Of a DNA stretch of 64,000 nt, positions 13,143 to 28,045 are shown one piece after another (the stretch's first letter is position 1; the number at the start of each line of letters is the position of its first letter). The stretch is from Margaritifera margaritifera (lineage: Eukaryota > Mollusca > Bivalvia > Unionida > Margaritiferidae). Below the pieces are notes generated by a model, which saw nothing but the letters and a program-made list of their open reading frames with translations, was not told where the DNA came from and did not search any database. Made by a program: the position numbers and the translations under genes. The stretch is from contig JAQPZY010001414.1 of assembly GCA_029931535.1 (NCBI GenBank), forward strand, positions 202,001 to 266,000. Reading direction: 5' to 3'.

Positions 13143-15839
13143 TTGGTCTAAATCGAGGACATTCATGAGATTACACACCAACGTACTGAGGACACACCTC
13201 CAACCGAGAACGTCCTCGGTGCGTAAAAGGGTACAATCTTGCTTCTATCAACAATTTTAGCCCAGAACAATGTAAAAACACGATTTGTAGGAAGGTCCCC
13301 GTTTACACGCTTGGTGCTTGTTCGCGATTTTGGAGTCTATCGTTCCTCCAAAGCTGGCGATACACACGCCCGAAACCATGTCCTCGATTGCCCGGTGGAA
13401 AACCTGTAGAGAGATCTGCGCTATCAAAAAACTATGTTTCCAAAAATTATTAGCTCCTTTTAGATCTAAACATCAAATACCAAAAGCTAAACTAGAAGAA
13501 GAAAGGCTGGTGCATATAACGGCCCTGGTATTTTGTATTAATATTTCATGCATGTGAGTCAATAGTGATGGGATACACTCGTGCTTTACATACAGGCAAA
13601 TAAATCTACGACACGTCATACGAAAGAAGTACGTGAAACTGATATTGATAATACGTATAAATTCCTTGCATAGTTGTTATCCGACCCGAATGTAACGTTA
13701 AAACGCCCTGTTTGCGGCGAGGTTTTACGCATCTGATGCTATTGAACAAACGACCTTGATATGCAACAATTCTATTATTCAGTGAACTATATCTGACCCT
13801 ATTACATCATTTGCCTACTTAGTGTTCAAAACAGGACAGAACGGTTGTGCATCTCATAACGGATCCTGTTATAGTGACATGGAATTACGACAAACCGAAT
13901 TTGGACGTTACCCGCATAGCACTTCAGTAGATAGATAGAAAGAAGTCAAACATTTATCATGAAGATGATCAGTCCCAAATGAAAGCATTTCATTGAAGCA
14001 ATATGTGTTTTTCATCATCGCACTCTTAAGACTTGCAACTATATGTGCAAGCAATCATAAACTGATGTATGCATTCAATGTGCTTTGATACGTATATGCC
14101 TGCTTCAGTTAGTGATTTGATGACTTTGATTTACATATCATGCATTATGTTTGTATCCAAATCTCATTAAAATAGTACACACAATATAAACACCAAAACA
14201 CCAATCCGTATAGGAGTTCAGTTATGTCAATAAGGTATTGTTACATTTTATTTGCTTTTCCAAATTTAAACAGATTTTATGATAACCAAAATGCACAGGA
14301 TGTTCTATAGGATCAGCCTGTATACCATAACTTAAAAGTCAATTTATTAAGAACTGTATTAGACATTAATATTCCTACTAATACCCTTCTAATACAGTCT
14401 TTTTCCAGTAAGTTTTACACAGAAGGCGTTCTGAAGATCAGACAACTGTTAAAAAATTTCTTCGCGTTCCCTATAAAATAGCAATCAGCGATGCAAGGCA
14501 CCTTTACAAGGTATTATGAATTGCCAAATGTATAATCAAAGTGACTATGAAAGTAAACCGCGAGAGTATTGTACCATTAATGTGTATCTTTTCATTAATA
14601 GCGCCAAAACAATGCAAAAGGATAAACTGTTTGTAAGTGTGTATTAGACAATTATCCCCATCCATTAACTCTATACATACATGTACTATCATAGAACAGT
14701 TTGACCCCTTGTACTTCACTTCTGGAATTACATAATATCAAGGTAATACACGAGCCATCTGGGTGTAGCAATATATAGGGACTTAATATTCGGTTAAAAT
14801 AGATATGCTGTGGGGTTTCTTTTTTGTATATTAGTATTCTTTGTGTTGGGATTATAAAACACTCTATAAAATACAATAGAAACTGGGTTGTATTCATGGT
14901 GGATTTATTCGGCCTAAGCGGCTCGAAAAATACTACATCACCACGAAATACATAGTATGGTAAACACAAACATTCGCTCCTTTTTTCAGCATTAAATTTG
15001 CACATGCCAGAGAGAGAGAGACAGACAGACAGAGACAGAGAGAGAAGACGCATACATGTATTATATAATAAAAACATTGCTCTTTTGGTCAACACAATTA
15101 GTCATTGACGATCACGCCAGTTTTCTGACATGAGCGCTCAAATCCAGCTAAGCGGTGGACTATTCCTAAACGTGTTATATCACACTAAAGCCTAATTGCA
15201 GGACGATCGGTCAATCAATCAATCAATGAGTCAATCACAATAAAAAAATATTCAAATAACAATGTACTTGCCATAATGAACTGAGGATAGTTGTAGATGA
15301 AACCCTTGTGGAGGTTACAGTTACTTAATACTAGTATGTATTATGAAGCAGCCGTATCTAATACGGTATTTGAATTCGGTCATTTTCTTTGACAAAGTTT
15401 TAGAGGGATATAGTTAGCGTGGATGATGTTCCTATCCGAATCAAACAGTTTTAAAATACAGGTCGAGCAAAACTACAGTTTTCTGTATCTTTGTCTGACA
15501 TGGCAGTGATTACTTTCGGATAATTAAATTGTGTAAACTTTTATTCATGTATGTTTTATAACTACTATAATTTTTTAAACGTTATTCCTGATATTCATGC
15601 AGAATGCTGGTGTTGGTTTGGGTTCAGATCTTGTCAATTACACCATAATGGGTGAAGTATATTTCGAGACTTCTCTAAAAAAGAAACAAGAAAAGCGCAA
15701 ATAGACCAGCTCTATAGAATATTGACATCGAGACCATTCAGAACAAACATTATTACGACAATCCTAACTTCCAGAGTTTACGTGCTATTTATATGTATTG
15801 CCGGTACACTGATAATGTGAACACACACTATAGCTGTCG
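11664..15839. other. Non-coding interval
   Basis: No gene supported. It includes a GT microsatellite, a G-rich tract near 12650-12670, a C run near 12860 and a short GA/GACA run near 15010-15040. The longest frame (reverse strand, 14652-15095) is partly this low-complexity tract and resembles no family I know. Confidence 0.55.
13107..13139. repeat. (GT)n microsatellite
   Basis: GT dinucleotide run of about 33 bp. Confidence 0.95.
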
Positions 15840-16072
15840 TTTATTCCACTCATCATTCTGAACGAAAATCGGACCCATTTTAGTTCTGTTTAGTCTTTTG
15901 TGGCAAAGCACCACAAGTAGTTTATTTAGTGCCAAGGCAGCTAGGGGTAAAGTGCCTTGTCCAGAGACACACCAGTGTAGCCGACCCAGGCTAACCCAAT
16001 CGCAGGATTCGAAACCGCAGCCTTTTGGTAGCGACTCTGGAAAGCTAACCCCTGAGCCACTGCGGCTCCTAA
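15840..16072 (-). mobile_element. tRNA-derived SINE
   Basis: Read on the reverse strand, the element starts near 16072 and carries an A box TGGCTCAGGGG (plus-strand 16049-16059), fitting TRGYNNARNNG. A B box GGTTTCGAATCC (plus-strand 16005-16016) differs from consensus by one inserted T. Spacing between the boxes is about 33 bp. Downstream is a conserved-looking core containing CTGGACAAGGCACTTTACCCC, a type of sequence shared by several animal SINE families, then a weakly defined tail toward 15840. The left boundary is approximate and no target duplication was identified. Confidence 0.75.
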
Positions 16073-19000
16073 AATCCGACCAGTACATTCATTTGTTTAC
16101 AAAAAGCCAAGTTATCTACAAAATAAAACACATATCACTTTTGACAGTATACAAAAGCACCTTTTAAAAATGAACATGTCAAATGATAGTTTTACTTTAT
16201 GGTTCCCAATAAGCGTTTAAGTATCGATATTTAAAAAACTGCCCCTACCAATAGTTCTTACCGAAAAACTTCGCTTTAATTCACAACAAGTGTGATTTGT
16301 CTCTATAATTATATACATGTTGTGCAGATAACAGTTTTCCCTTTAATTAATTTCCCTTCCTTCTCAAAAGGACACACAAGTTCGATAAACAGAAAAGTAT
16401 TTTAATTATTTTTTCTCGGAGATTCTGACACAGCCCAAAGAGTACATTGATTATGCACACTGATTGTGCACGCTCTGTGCACATAACAGTTTCTTCAAAT
16501 TGTTTTCATTGATTATGTTTTTTAAACTAGAAGTTATATCTCCCAAAATATGATAACATATGGGTAATAGGGTGAGATTTATATATGCAACAAAAAACTG
16601 TCTTCCAGAATCGGTCTTTGTTTAACAAGAAGTGATTATAAATCATGTTATTTACAACTACGTCCTGGAGTTGGTTTTAGGTAAGTCAACTGAAAGTGGA
16701 ATCTTCAACTCTATGTCTTTGAACTGAAACTTACTATACAGGGATTTGTGTCTGCTTTAACTCCTGACAGGTTTTTACACCCCAATGACCTTATTTCTTG
16801 ACCAACTTGCATACGAAGAACAAAACCTAGATAATTAAATGTATCTTAAATTGTAAAGAAACGTATTGTTTTATTAAATTTTATTTTATTTTTGTATACT
16901 GTAGTTTTCTTGCTTTGAATTTGTGAAGAAAGAAAAACAAAAAAACACCCCCCCCAAAAAAAACAAAACAAAAACACTACTGTATTTTAAAAATAATAAG
17001 ATTAAGGGTTTTTTTTATTTCATTTTTTTAACAGACTTTTAATATTAGTCTGGAAAGTAAGCATAAAAATTATCATTCTTTAAAATTGAAATCTGAATAT
17101 TGGCCTCAAGAATTTATATATTCTTTGTTACTAATTAGCATATTTTTAATTATTCATAAACGAGAGAAACAGAAACTTTAGTTTAAAATGTAATATAGTG
17201 CGAGTTTGCTCATTTTACAGAAGTTTTTATTTGCTATTCTATGTGCATAATCCTCCCAGCTTTAAACTGCAGGTAAGTGGCAGAACAAAATATATAACAC
17301 TCGTGATTTCAGCGCTAATCTAAATTTTCCAAGTTGGTCAAAAGGGCATTTGAAATAACGTTTTCATAGTTACGCACTGACGAGATGCAGCAATCTCTCT
17401 CATGTGCAGCTCCAAAAGGTGAAATAGAGGTCAAGATAGCAGGCTTGTCGCATTTTATGGGGCCAACTGGTGTAGTATAGACAAAATAAGTATTAAATTG
17501 GGGCACGACAAAATGAAGTTATTATTTTTTTTTAAGCAAAGTTGTTTTTCAATAAAAAAAAATTTAATGAACAACAGTGGAGGGTCTTACACGAGTGCTT
17601 ATTTCATCTGAAATCTATGAAACGAATTGAATGATTAGGGACTCGCAAAAGATTTAATATATTCAAATGATTGCATAAATTTAATTTGAAATAATCTCAA
17701 ATGTAAGATGATATTATATATAAATACCAACGTTACTGAATAAGAACCTCAAAAATAATATGAAGAATTGACTTTAAATTACAATCGGCTGTCTTGGTCA
17801 TTACACCTTCAAGTTATATATCGTCATGCAATCATTCGTTATGTCACTGGGTGTTATTAATCGTGTGTAATATTGGAAAATAGTATATGGGTATATAGAT
17901 CTAAGTAACACAGTAACAGTATGATAAACTCATATATTTCAAGCAGATTATACACATAAATGAAACAACAAAAGTATTTACATAGACTTCGTAATTATTA
18001 TTTTCGATGCAAGACGGTTTCTTTACAATGCCAAGATGTGACGACATAACCCGAAGCAACGACGCACCAACGTTTCCATAATTTTCTATTTGATTAAAAG
18101 CATTGATTATTTATTTATATCGCCATCTGTAGAGTGAAAAAGAGATATAAATTCATTTAGTCTGCCAGTGTTTGAAATTTCCTGTTCGACTTTCCATTCG
18201 TCACAATCTATGGTTCGTTACATAAAAATATTAATAATAAAAATTACCTCTTCCAGCAATCAGCTAATCATCGGAAATGTTTAAACTTCGCCACCCCACC
18301 CCCTTCCAACCGACACCCCCACCCCCCTGCACAGGTTGATTGAAGCATCTGTCTTAAGAAAGGCTAAGAATCTTATAAAAGAACCTTTACGTAAACCTCA
18401 GACAAGTATAAATTTATTAGTAACAACAATTAGTTTCAACGGCTATCAGAAAACATAGATCTGCCACTAAAACAAAACAAGGTTTAAAGAACGTTCAAAC
18501 TATCAAAAGTTAATGCTTGTTACTCTGTGATTTTTGACATGAATTATCGACTACCAGCAAAACAACACTGGCTTTTTTATCTTCTTATCTTTAAAATAAA
18601 GGTTCTAATTTTCAAACAGTAGTGTTTCTTCCATTGTGATATCAAGGTTTGACAAATGTGTCGATCCATCAAGGAGTGTATTATTTCAAAATATCAAGAC
18701 AGTTCCCAAATTTTATCTCAGGTATACACGGTATTTACATGTATGTGTAATCTACCCCAATGTCGATTTCCATTCGCAAGGTTTTTGTGACAACCGTCAA
18801 GCAAAATGCAATCTGAGCAAATCAAACAGTCTCCTTCCCTCCATATATCCCTAAATAATAGGAGTCACATTTCATGTCCGTGTCCACTGACCTTCTGGAA
18901 ATTCCTAGTATCTCCAACTTAAGACTTGTAAACTCCATGGATGAATGGAATCCCAGATTTGTATGGTCAATCTCTGGACTTTTTGAGTACTGACTAAATA

Positions 19001-19832
19001 TGGATGTTACAAGATTTGATGTACCACACTTAATGCCAGCTTTAAAGACATTCAGGATTTTACTTCCATCAACATAAAATATCAAAAATATGTTTCATAA
19101 AGCAGTATCACCCATCATGCAACGAGCGAATAAGCAAAGGCTGACGCAGTCCTAATATCACAAGACCAATATGCGACTTACAGATTGCAAACGCTTTTCT
19201 CTGTTTGCAAATGTAGCCGTGATTGATTAAAAATATGTAAAAGGATATTTGTAAGTCCCATTTCTGTAGGTTAAGAAGAGTGGAAATAAAAGTACTACCT
19301 AAAACATATATTTTTCTCAATTTATTCATTTAATAAAGTACAACACACACACACACACTCACACACACACACAGAAATTAGAGTTCATTTAAAGATGGCA
19401 ATCAGTTACAATGTACAGGTATTGTTTGAATTGGTCTCTATATCTGGTTCACAGTAAATTGCCGTTCCCTTTACAATTACAGAAGTCCATACTACATAGC
19501 TCCCCATAATAATGTGATTTCAAATTCCGTGCTTTTGCAATATAAAAAAACAACAAAAAAAAAACAACTTTTCATCAGTTTATGAATTCGTCTATATGCC
19601 TTTGATTGTGATGGGGTTCTGTTGTCTTCATAGATGGATAAGTTTTCTTTGTGTCTGTATATTCGAAGTTTATGGCAACTACGGAATCCACGAAAACTGG
19701 TACCAAACGAATAATAGTCAATACAGTACATCTTTTCCTGTCAGGTTTTAGGGCAAAACTCTTAGCACTTGCACAGGGCTTTGTTGTTATAATACAAATT
19801 ACTTATAACCCCGTTTTTCATGGATTAATATT

Positions 19833-19902
<70 letters not shown>

Positions 19903-21205
19903 TGTATGTGTTATGTTATGGTTAGGCATCAGGAATATCAGTCAACATCCTGTTGACAACCTAACCAAAACTTAAAATGCGACTTACTACATGGACAAGG
20001 TTACTCGCACTTAATAGATTCAATATACATACCAATATATATTTCCATCGGCTACACGCTGGATTCATGGAGATCGTTTTTGTGAGAAATATAATTGTAT
20101 CTTGAACTAACAGACACGATAAAGAACGGAATTGGTGTGTAACTACTTTGGCGATTTCTATAGCTAGACAAACACAAAAGATACACAGATGCCAAAACGT
20201 AAAATGTAAATAACAAATGTACTTAAAACATAAGATGTAAAAATGAACAGTTTTGTGTACAATAAAGCCGATCACTGTTGCTTACCATGACAATAACAAT
20301 TACAGCAACTGGAATAAAACATAATTTCGTATCCACTTACTTGGATTAATGCCATTATGAGAATCATAAGACCTGCAGACACCAATGTGACCTTGCACCG
20401 GCAAATATATGGGCAGGATATTATTCAGACAAACCAACAAGTAGAACAGATTTGTCAAGCAAAATTTTATCTTGCTACGATAGTAAGGCTGAGAACAAAA
20501 ATAATATAAAGAACTTTTCAAAAGAAATGTCGTCGAGACCATGATACAATAATAATTATCTGAATAATGCAAAAACTGACAATTACGTAACATGAAAACA
20601 TTATTTGATAGAATGTACCTCTAAAACACTGCTATGTAACTGACAAGTAAATATGGATTTAAATTTGTACGTGAAACGTCGTTCCAATATTACTGATATA
20701 AAACATTCAAATAGAAAATAATACAAATTGTCCACATTGAAGGGCATCTGTGCCCCACTATCAACGACCCACTCCACAAATGTACACCAACCTATACGAA
20801 GTCATTTACTGGCTTCTCTAGGCAGTTCGTTTCCAGTCTGTCAGTCCCAACAAAAATAGGCCATCTAGCCGGTTACTAATGTACATACTATCAGGCTTTT
20901 CCTTACCTGTCATTATTTAACAGCCGACACTTTCGTGTGCATTCTTATATTTTTAGATCACCCTTACGAAGAAGAGAATAGCTATTGTACTACTCCAAGA
21001 GTCCGCACATATAAAAACATATACATATGTACTACCGCTCTGCGTATCAACCATTCTTTCTTCCTATGTCCTAGTGGGAGTGGGATTCATAACACCTATC
21101 CCATGGGGAACGGGGTTACGGCGGGATTGACTTAGCTCATATATGTACACATATATGTACATTAGTTGTAAATTCTTTGTTATGTTTTGCGTTTTGTTCA
21201 GGATT
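16073..21205. other. Non-coding interval
   Basis: No gene or RNA supported. Short C/A-rich tracts occur near 16945-16975 and 18295-18330, with a CA run near 19343-19372. Frames here (for example 17315-17506, 18822-19085, 19961-20275) are short and unlike known families. Confidence 0.55.
19835..19899. repeat. (GA)n microsatellite
   Basis: GA dinucleotide run of about 64 bp. Confidence 0.97.
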
Positions 21206-22135
21206 TTTGCACCTCTATACATACTGTTGTACCTGCAATCATGAAACTTGCTAAGAGGGTGCATCTTGATGAGTCCTACACCCTCGTTACTAAACCGAGT
21301 ATAGTAAGTAGACGCATTATTAAAATGTATTTCACGATTTACTGACTTTAGTTAAATTGTGTGCTTCAAGTTTATTTTTTAAGCTCTGTTTATGCTAGAA
21401 TCATCAAGCTAGATGAGTGTATGCATCTCTATTAGTACCACACCCTTCCGACAAAAGAAGATTACTGTGACATACATTTCACATTTTACTTGAATTGGTT
21501 AAGTGTCTTCGTATAGCTCATAACCAAATATTGTTGCACTCTGTATACATACTTATATACTTAGAATCATGGAACTTAATGAGTGGATAGCATCTTGATG
21601 TGTACTACACCCTCATTACAAAAGTAGGTCACGATACCCATATTGCACGCTTCACTAACATGGGTTACATTTTTTGTTTTAAATTTCTTTCTCATAATGG
21701 CGTTCATGCTAGAGTCAGAACACTAGATAGCTGTATGCATCTCCATTGCTACCATTTCTTCCAACAAAAGAAAGTCAATGTGACCTACATTTCACATTTT
21801 ATTAGCTTAAAATAGGTTTTTGCGCTTAGCTCATGACCACAAAGGCTCGCAGCATTCTATGCGCATACTATCCTATTTAAAATCCTGACATTTGGTGAGG
21901 GTGAGCGTTTTGATGAGAACTACTCTCTCAGAAGTTGGTCATTATGGTCCATATTATAAGCTTCACTGACTCAGGTATGTTTTATATTTGATGTTGATTT
22001 CTCAGGCATTATTCATGCTTGAATTGTGAAATTAATGATGATATCCAGCTCTGTTAGTACCACACCCTTACAACAAAAGTAGCTCATTGTGATTTATATT
22101 TAATCTTGTACTTGGTTTGGTACAGTGCACTGGCT
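21206..22135 (+). repeat. Diverged tandem dimeric repeat, three dimers
   Basis: Two related monomer types alternate. Type A contains GCATCTTGATG then TACACCCTC then GTAGGTCA; copies start near 21232, 21562 and 21877. Type B contains TATGCATCTCYATT then ACCACACCCTT then ACAAAAG; copies start near 21398, 21710 and 22020. Neighbouring monomers are about 145-166 bp apart, giving a dimer of about 315 bp. Each monomer ends with a recognisable CATTTCAC or CACTGACT stretch and an AGCTCATGACCACAAA stretch. A fourth dimer lies at 28046-28410. Confidence 0.7.
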
Positions 22136-22892
22136 TTGTTTCAGTGTCAAATCAGGCTGTGCCTGCTAGCGTAAGTAAAAGTAGACGGTACTACCTGTGA
22201 CTGTTGACCAGGAGCGGACAGCTACACCTGGCTCCCTCTGGAAAGTCCTCTCTGGCAGATTAGGCAACCGAGCAGATATGCTCACCCCTCCGGCTGTGAA
22301 GGCAGATGGCAAAAGCTGGTCATTGAGGGTGGATAGGCGCTGATTATAGTTCCGTGTCTTTTTTTAAGGACAACGGACTTCTCTCCAATTTTCTTCCTAT
22401 GATGTATATTACAAGCATGAGGTGGTTGAATTTCATTTTTCACATAAGCATTGTGTTCACGTGCTGGTTGCCATGGAAACCGTGTGTTTAAACAATATCA
22501 AAGAAGATAGGTCAATGTTCCCTCTTTCCTTTCCATGTATATCTTATTGATACTGTGTATCCATGAACTATTGACTTAATTTAAAATGACATGTATTATT
22601 ATTATTTTTCTGGTATAAAGTTGCATAACATAAGGTTTAAATTTGTTAACAGAATGACCACAAATAAACCATTGTAACCCATGCTGAATAACTTAAAGCT
22701 ACAATTAAACATGAAACTGTTTTAAGTTCCGTTGCAAAAATAAGATACTCACTGGTAAAATAAAAAACTGTGTGCTTTTGAAACATTGTTTAATGTTGTT
22801 AGCATATATAATTGAGTATGAGACCTTTCTAGAGGCTTCTGATTTCTCGTATGAAATATGTTCTTTTTACAACAGTTTTGCGTAATTTCATG

Positions 22893-22957
<65 letters not shown>

Positions 22958-25764
22958 GCCTTAAGCCTTTGAACGATTTAATACTGGGTTGAGCCATGTG
23001 AATTTATTTCGTCTTCCTCGTCGAAAACCTTTCTATACCTGTCAAGTTTTAAGACTGGTGTCGTAAGGATACGTATTTATCGATTTCATACTTCACGTTT
23101 CCTCGTTCAGGAAGCAGTGTCATCTCGCACTGGAGATCTGTGTGCACCGCATTTCGTTTCTGCCCCTATAAATGTGCTCGCACAAGAAGATAAGAAGAAA
23201 AACAAACACTAGCTTTACGTGAAGTATTCTTTGTATATTTAGTTTTGAATACAACGGCTCATAATAACGTAAAATGTTATAAATTGTATCTCAAAAGTAT
23301 TTCTGTTGTGGAACAGTCACACTAGTTTCTCATATTAATCTTTATAACTAGAAGACAAAATAGCACACGATATATCGCTGAACCGTGATTTATATAATAG
23401 TTTCAGACATAGCGCTGAAATTTCGATTTCATTTATTTCCTCCACGTTTAATATCTGACTTGGGATTTTTTGAGCTTATTCTTCAGTTTCTTGCTTAATA
23501 AGTTTCGAAAATACGGGGACTTGTTTTCCTTGCTGCTTTGTAGTATATATCTTATCTTAAAAGCAAGCCATTATGATTTAGGTTTCATATGTGACATTAC
23601 AAGGACTATACATTGGATCAATAAAATCAAACGAAACAAATACTAGTATCCCAATTCACGTATCTCTATCAACCATGGGTCGACATACTTGCCTTGCGAC
23701 AAAGAAATGCTCCATTTCAAATTATGTACATATACTACTTGAGAGATAAATACCGTACATTAAGGATCATCTTTCCCGTGCAAGTAGTGTTGGTTTCCTG
23801 TAATAAGGACCACTTGAGGTCTGTTCATAACTAAACAAATCTAAACCTTCATTATAATGTGCAGAGTGCAAACATTACCAATATCCAACACCACACCCAT
23901 TCCATGTAATCAACGGTACTAAAAATAAATTCTTAATTAATAGGACGAAGCTTTAGAACTTGTTCATAAAAATAATACTAATCATCATTGTCGACAACAT
24001 GATTCCATCGTTAAACTTAAAACCCTTGCAAAAGGAGGTGTTAAATAGCACCGATCACCTATGTTTTATTTTTACTGAGAGACAGAGGGAGTCAGTCAGT
24101 CAGGGAACATGAAGAATTGTGCTTATGTGATCAAAAGGGCATAAAAATCATATATGATTATGTACTGTAACAAATATGGTAGCTTTTTCAGGACTGGTGG
24201 AAAGCTGAAATACCGATATTTCTTAAACATACATATTTTATCCAAATAGAGGTACATGCATTTTATTCATGCACCCGCACGAACATATTGTAACACGCAC
24301 AGGGGTTCCTCTACAGAGCGAATCAACACCTGCGTTCTGTTGGGCTTGAAGTCTCTTGTTTTCTCATATTTCCAAGGACTTCCCGACTACATTCGCAGTC
24401 AACTGGAAGTTCTTGTAACGCGCCAAGAATAGAAACAATTTTTCTCTTTATTAATAAATAAATGACCACAATGTCACAACTATAACTTCACAATTGGATG
24501 GCTTTCCCTTGTTAGCATGCCATGGCATGAAGTACATAACACAATTCAAATACCCAATACAGGGAACTATTTTCCGATTTAATCTCTGGGTCAATAAAAA
24601 CAACAGTCTGAACCACATTCCTCACGTGCACTTCCACGAGCTATTACAATGAAAGGAATCTCCAAAAAAAAAGGGATGACCTCTTCCCAATTATTCCATG
24701 GCACAAAACAGTGGTTCTTGTCACGAATATCTCCCACCAAAAGGCACAATCAATCAACACCTCTGAATTAAGATAGGAACTACTTGGTTCTATGTTCATT
24801 TATGCTACTTATACTAGTCTGACCCCATCTCAAACGACGAAACAAATTTATGCCACTGCAAAGTCTCTTAACAACTGTAGGTATGACGTCTGTTCCTAGA
24901 AATTGGCTAATTACTCGGGCTGGGAAATGGTTTCCCAACGCCGACTTCCCATAATCAAACCACTAATCACTAAAATCTAACGAACCTATAAATGGAGACG
25001 TAAATACAAATGGAACATACCCACATTTATTACAATATTATGCAAGATACTGAGTGTTCAATTTAGTGTTTGTCGGAGATATGTAAGCCCTGTTAGATAC
25101 ACGGACATAATTTTTTTGTTTGCTGTTATTGTTGCTTTTAACGGCACTTTTAACACATTATTGACCATATCATGCCAATGAAATGTGAGCTAAATGCCTT
25201 TCCCAAGGAAGCACCAAAGCAGTCGACTAGGGCTGGCCTAGGCGGTTATCGCTTGTTTGATATTGCCAAAAATGTGCTAAAAGTGCTGTTAAAATAACCC
25301 CAATCCCACATCTTTATTACTGTTATCTAGTATTTGTCACATTCAAAAGGTTAGTAAATTAAAAAAGAAAAAATAAGCTCTTTACCAAAGTTCAAGTTCA
25401 ACAGATGGCTTACACTGCTAGCTTGAAGCTGATATGTCCTTCTGTTCAACAATCCCTTTTTAACTGACCATTGTAAAAAATTTCCTTTTTTCCTTACAGT
25501 TTTGGAGAAAAATGAAGCACTGTATTTACATTTCCTATGTGGCAGACATTGTATATTTTATATTACATTTGAAAACGATCCTTTTTTGTGCACTCCACGG
25601 AAGTACGGTATATTACAGACCCATTTTGTTTAAGTTAATACAGCTAGAACTTCAAGACAGATCGACTGAATTTAATGTCTTTAAAGCATTTTGGATTTGA
25701 CCTTACATTTCGGATAATAGCAAGCAGTATTTTAGGATATATGTGTGTGCATGTGTGAAGAAAT
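22136..25764. other. Non-coding interval between satellite and LINE
   Basis: No gene supported. A GC-richer patch at about 22145-22345 stands out from its surroundings and could be an untranslated part of a retroelement, but I cannot assign it. A CA microsatellite follows. Confidence 0.5.
22896..22956. repeat. (CA)n microsatellite
   Basis: CA dinucleotide run of about 61 bp. Confidence 0.97.
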
Positions 25765-28045
25765 GCACTAAATTGAAACAAGAGAATGTGAAACAGTTGT
25801 TTGTTGAGGAACTGTTCAGCCAACTCCAAACAATGTATGCGAACTCATAGAAAAACTGAGCATCCTTCAGACACGCTACACGTTAACATCAAGACGGGTT
25901 TGATGAGAATACGGAGACTACTGAATTAGAAACATCGGCTCCAAAACAATATGTTTAGAGGGCAGCACTTCATCATCCAAAAATGCAACCTTCAACAACA
26001 TCAAGAGGACGGTACAATGCATACTCAGTTGCAAGAGTCATGGCTGATCAAGGCAGGTGAGATTCAGTCCTACGCAGACAGGAATGACATGAAGTACTTC
26101 AATGATGCTTTGAAGACAATCTACTGGCCACAGTCATCAGGTACATCTTTTAATGCTGAGTGCTGATGGCACCAAACTACTCACTGACAAAGAAAGGATG
26201 CTACAAAGATAGGCAGAACACTTCAACAACATCTTCAATCAATAATTATCTATCAGAGCAAAGGCAACTGGTAGACTGCCCCAGATGGAAATCAATGTAT
26301 GTCTTACTGATCCTCCAACGCTGACTGAAGTTGAGAAAGCAATTGATCTGTTGTCAAGCGGCACTGTACCTAGATCAGAAGCTATACCAATAAAATCTAC
26401 AAAAGCCTGAGACTCGCACTTGGCACATAAACTGACTGAACTCTTCAATGTAGACTAAATGCACTATACCTAGGAGTATAAGAATGCGTCCATCTTCCAC
26501 TTGTACAAGCATAAAAGCAACAAACAATCCTGCAACAACCATCGGATCATCTTCTTGCTGTGAACAGATTGCAACATTCTCGCCCGAATTGTGTTAATTG
26601 TCTTGTGCGTCACATCGTTTAAAGGGTCCTGTCTGTGAGTCAGTGTGGCTTCTGGAAAGGGCATTAGACCATAGACATGGTGTGTACAGCTCGTCAGCTC
26701 CTGGATAAATGGTAGGAATAGAACTGCAACTTGTACTCGACTATCGCCGATCTGACGAAAGTCTTTGACATGGTCAGTCGTGTGGGCCTCTGGAATATCA
26801 TGGCAAAAATGTTGTTGCGAAAATAAATTGGTCGAAATGGTTCGGCAATTCCATTATTGCATGCTTGCTCGCGTCGTAGACGATTGTGAGTCATCTTGAC
26901 CATTCCCAGTCACCAATGGAGTCAAGCAAGACTTCGTGTTGGCCCCAACCCTATTCAGTATGATGCTGTCTGCCATGCTCATAGATGCCTTCCGTGGCTA
27001 TGATAATGGGATCTACATCAGGTACTGGATTGATGGCAAGCTCTTCAATCTGAGGAGACTACGGACGAAGACGAAGTTACAACTAGTAACTGTTCGTGAT
27101 CTCCTATTTGCTGACGACTGTTCCCTGAATATCAAATCAGCGTCTTAAATGCAACAGATTATGGGTCTTTTGTCTTCAGCTTGTGACATTTGCGCCAACC
27201 TGCGCTAGAAGAGCCTACCATCACTGAATGGCCAAACCCTCCAGGCAGTGGACAAGTTCACCTATCTTGGCAGTACATTGCCACGTGCCAAACGAGTATG
27301 ACCTTTGGCAGACTACGCGCAAAGGTATGGGAACGCAGAGGCATCAGTCTGCAAGACATAATGAAGGTCTACATAGTCATTGTGTCGCCTACCCCGCTGT
27401 ATGCATGCAAAACCTGGACGGTGTACAGACGACATACCAAGAAGGTGAACCATTTTTGCATGGGCTGCCTGAGGAAACTGACAAGGATAAGATGGCAGAA
27501 AAAGGTCCCAGACACTGAGGTTCTCACATCTGCAGGAATTCCAAACATCCACACTCTGCTGATGAAATCACAGATGAAATGGTCTGGACACGTCTCCAGG
27601 ATGTTAGACGAGTGATTACCAAATAAGATCTACGGCGAAAGTGGAAAAGCGATCTCAGTGAGGTCAGAAGAAATGCTTCAAAGATTCACTTCAGTCACCC
27701 TTGAAACACTTCAACATTTACACTGAATCTTCGAAAGATCTCGCGCAGGATCGCTCCACCTAGCACAGTCACATCCATACTGGAGCTACAGGCTATGAGC
27801 TGAGGAGAATTGTAGAGGCAGTGCAGAAGTGCAAGCAGTGTAAATCACTGAAGTGCAGCCGGTCTTCTATTTATCAAGCAGCACCAAGCGACATCTCCTG
27901 TTCAGTGTGCAACAGACAGGCCAGAGCACAAATTGGCCACTCACGTGCAAACTGAAATCAAACCAGTTAGTGATATCATGGTCATCTTTGAACTCAAAGG
28001 AGGAACAACAGCACTGGCTTTGGTCGTTATTTGTTTACGTTCAAA
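25765..28045 (+). mobile_element. 5'-truncated non-LTR retrotransposon, copy 1
   Basis: A degenerate LINE body in broken plus-strand frames. It lacks the endonuclease and starts in the linker between endonuclease and reverse transcriptase, aligning with about 61710 in the second copy. Recognisable reverse transcriptase parts are a DLTK-VFDMVSR-like stretch (about 26745-26785), a GVKQ-FVLAPTLFSMM stretch (about 26918-26955) and the catalytic LLFADDCSLN box (about 27100-27130). After these come the LYACKTWTVY and LRKLTRIRWQKKVPDTEVL segments (27390-27530) and TGHV-like GHVSRM (27587-27604). A C-terminal C2H2-like remnant lies near 27900-27945. This is the widespread mollusc family whose endonuclease is often mislabelled craniofacial development protein 2-like. 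The clade (RTE, Nimb or other) is not resolved. Stops and frameshifts throughout mean it is dead. Confidence 0.85.

Noticed and set aside
14652..15095. 147-codon reverse-strand frame
   Set aside because: Partly GA/GACA low-complexity sequence, no recognisable domain and no supporting neighbours.
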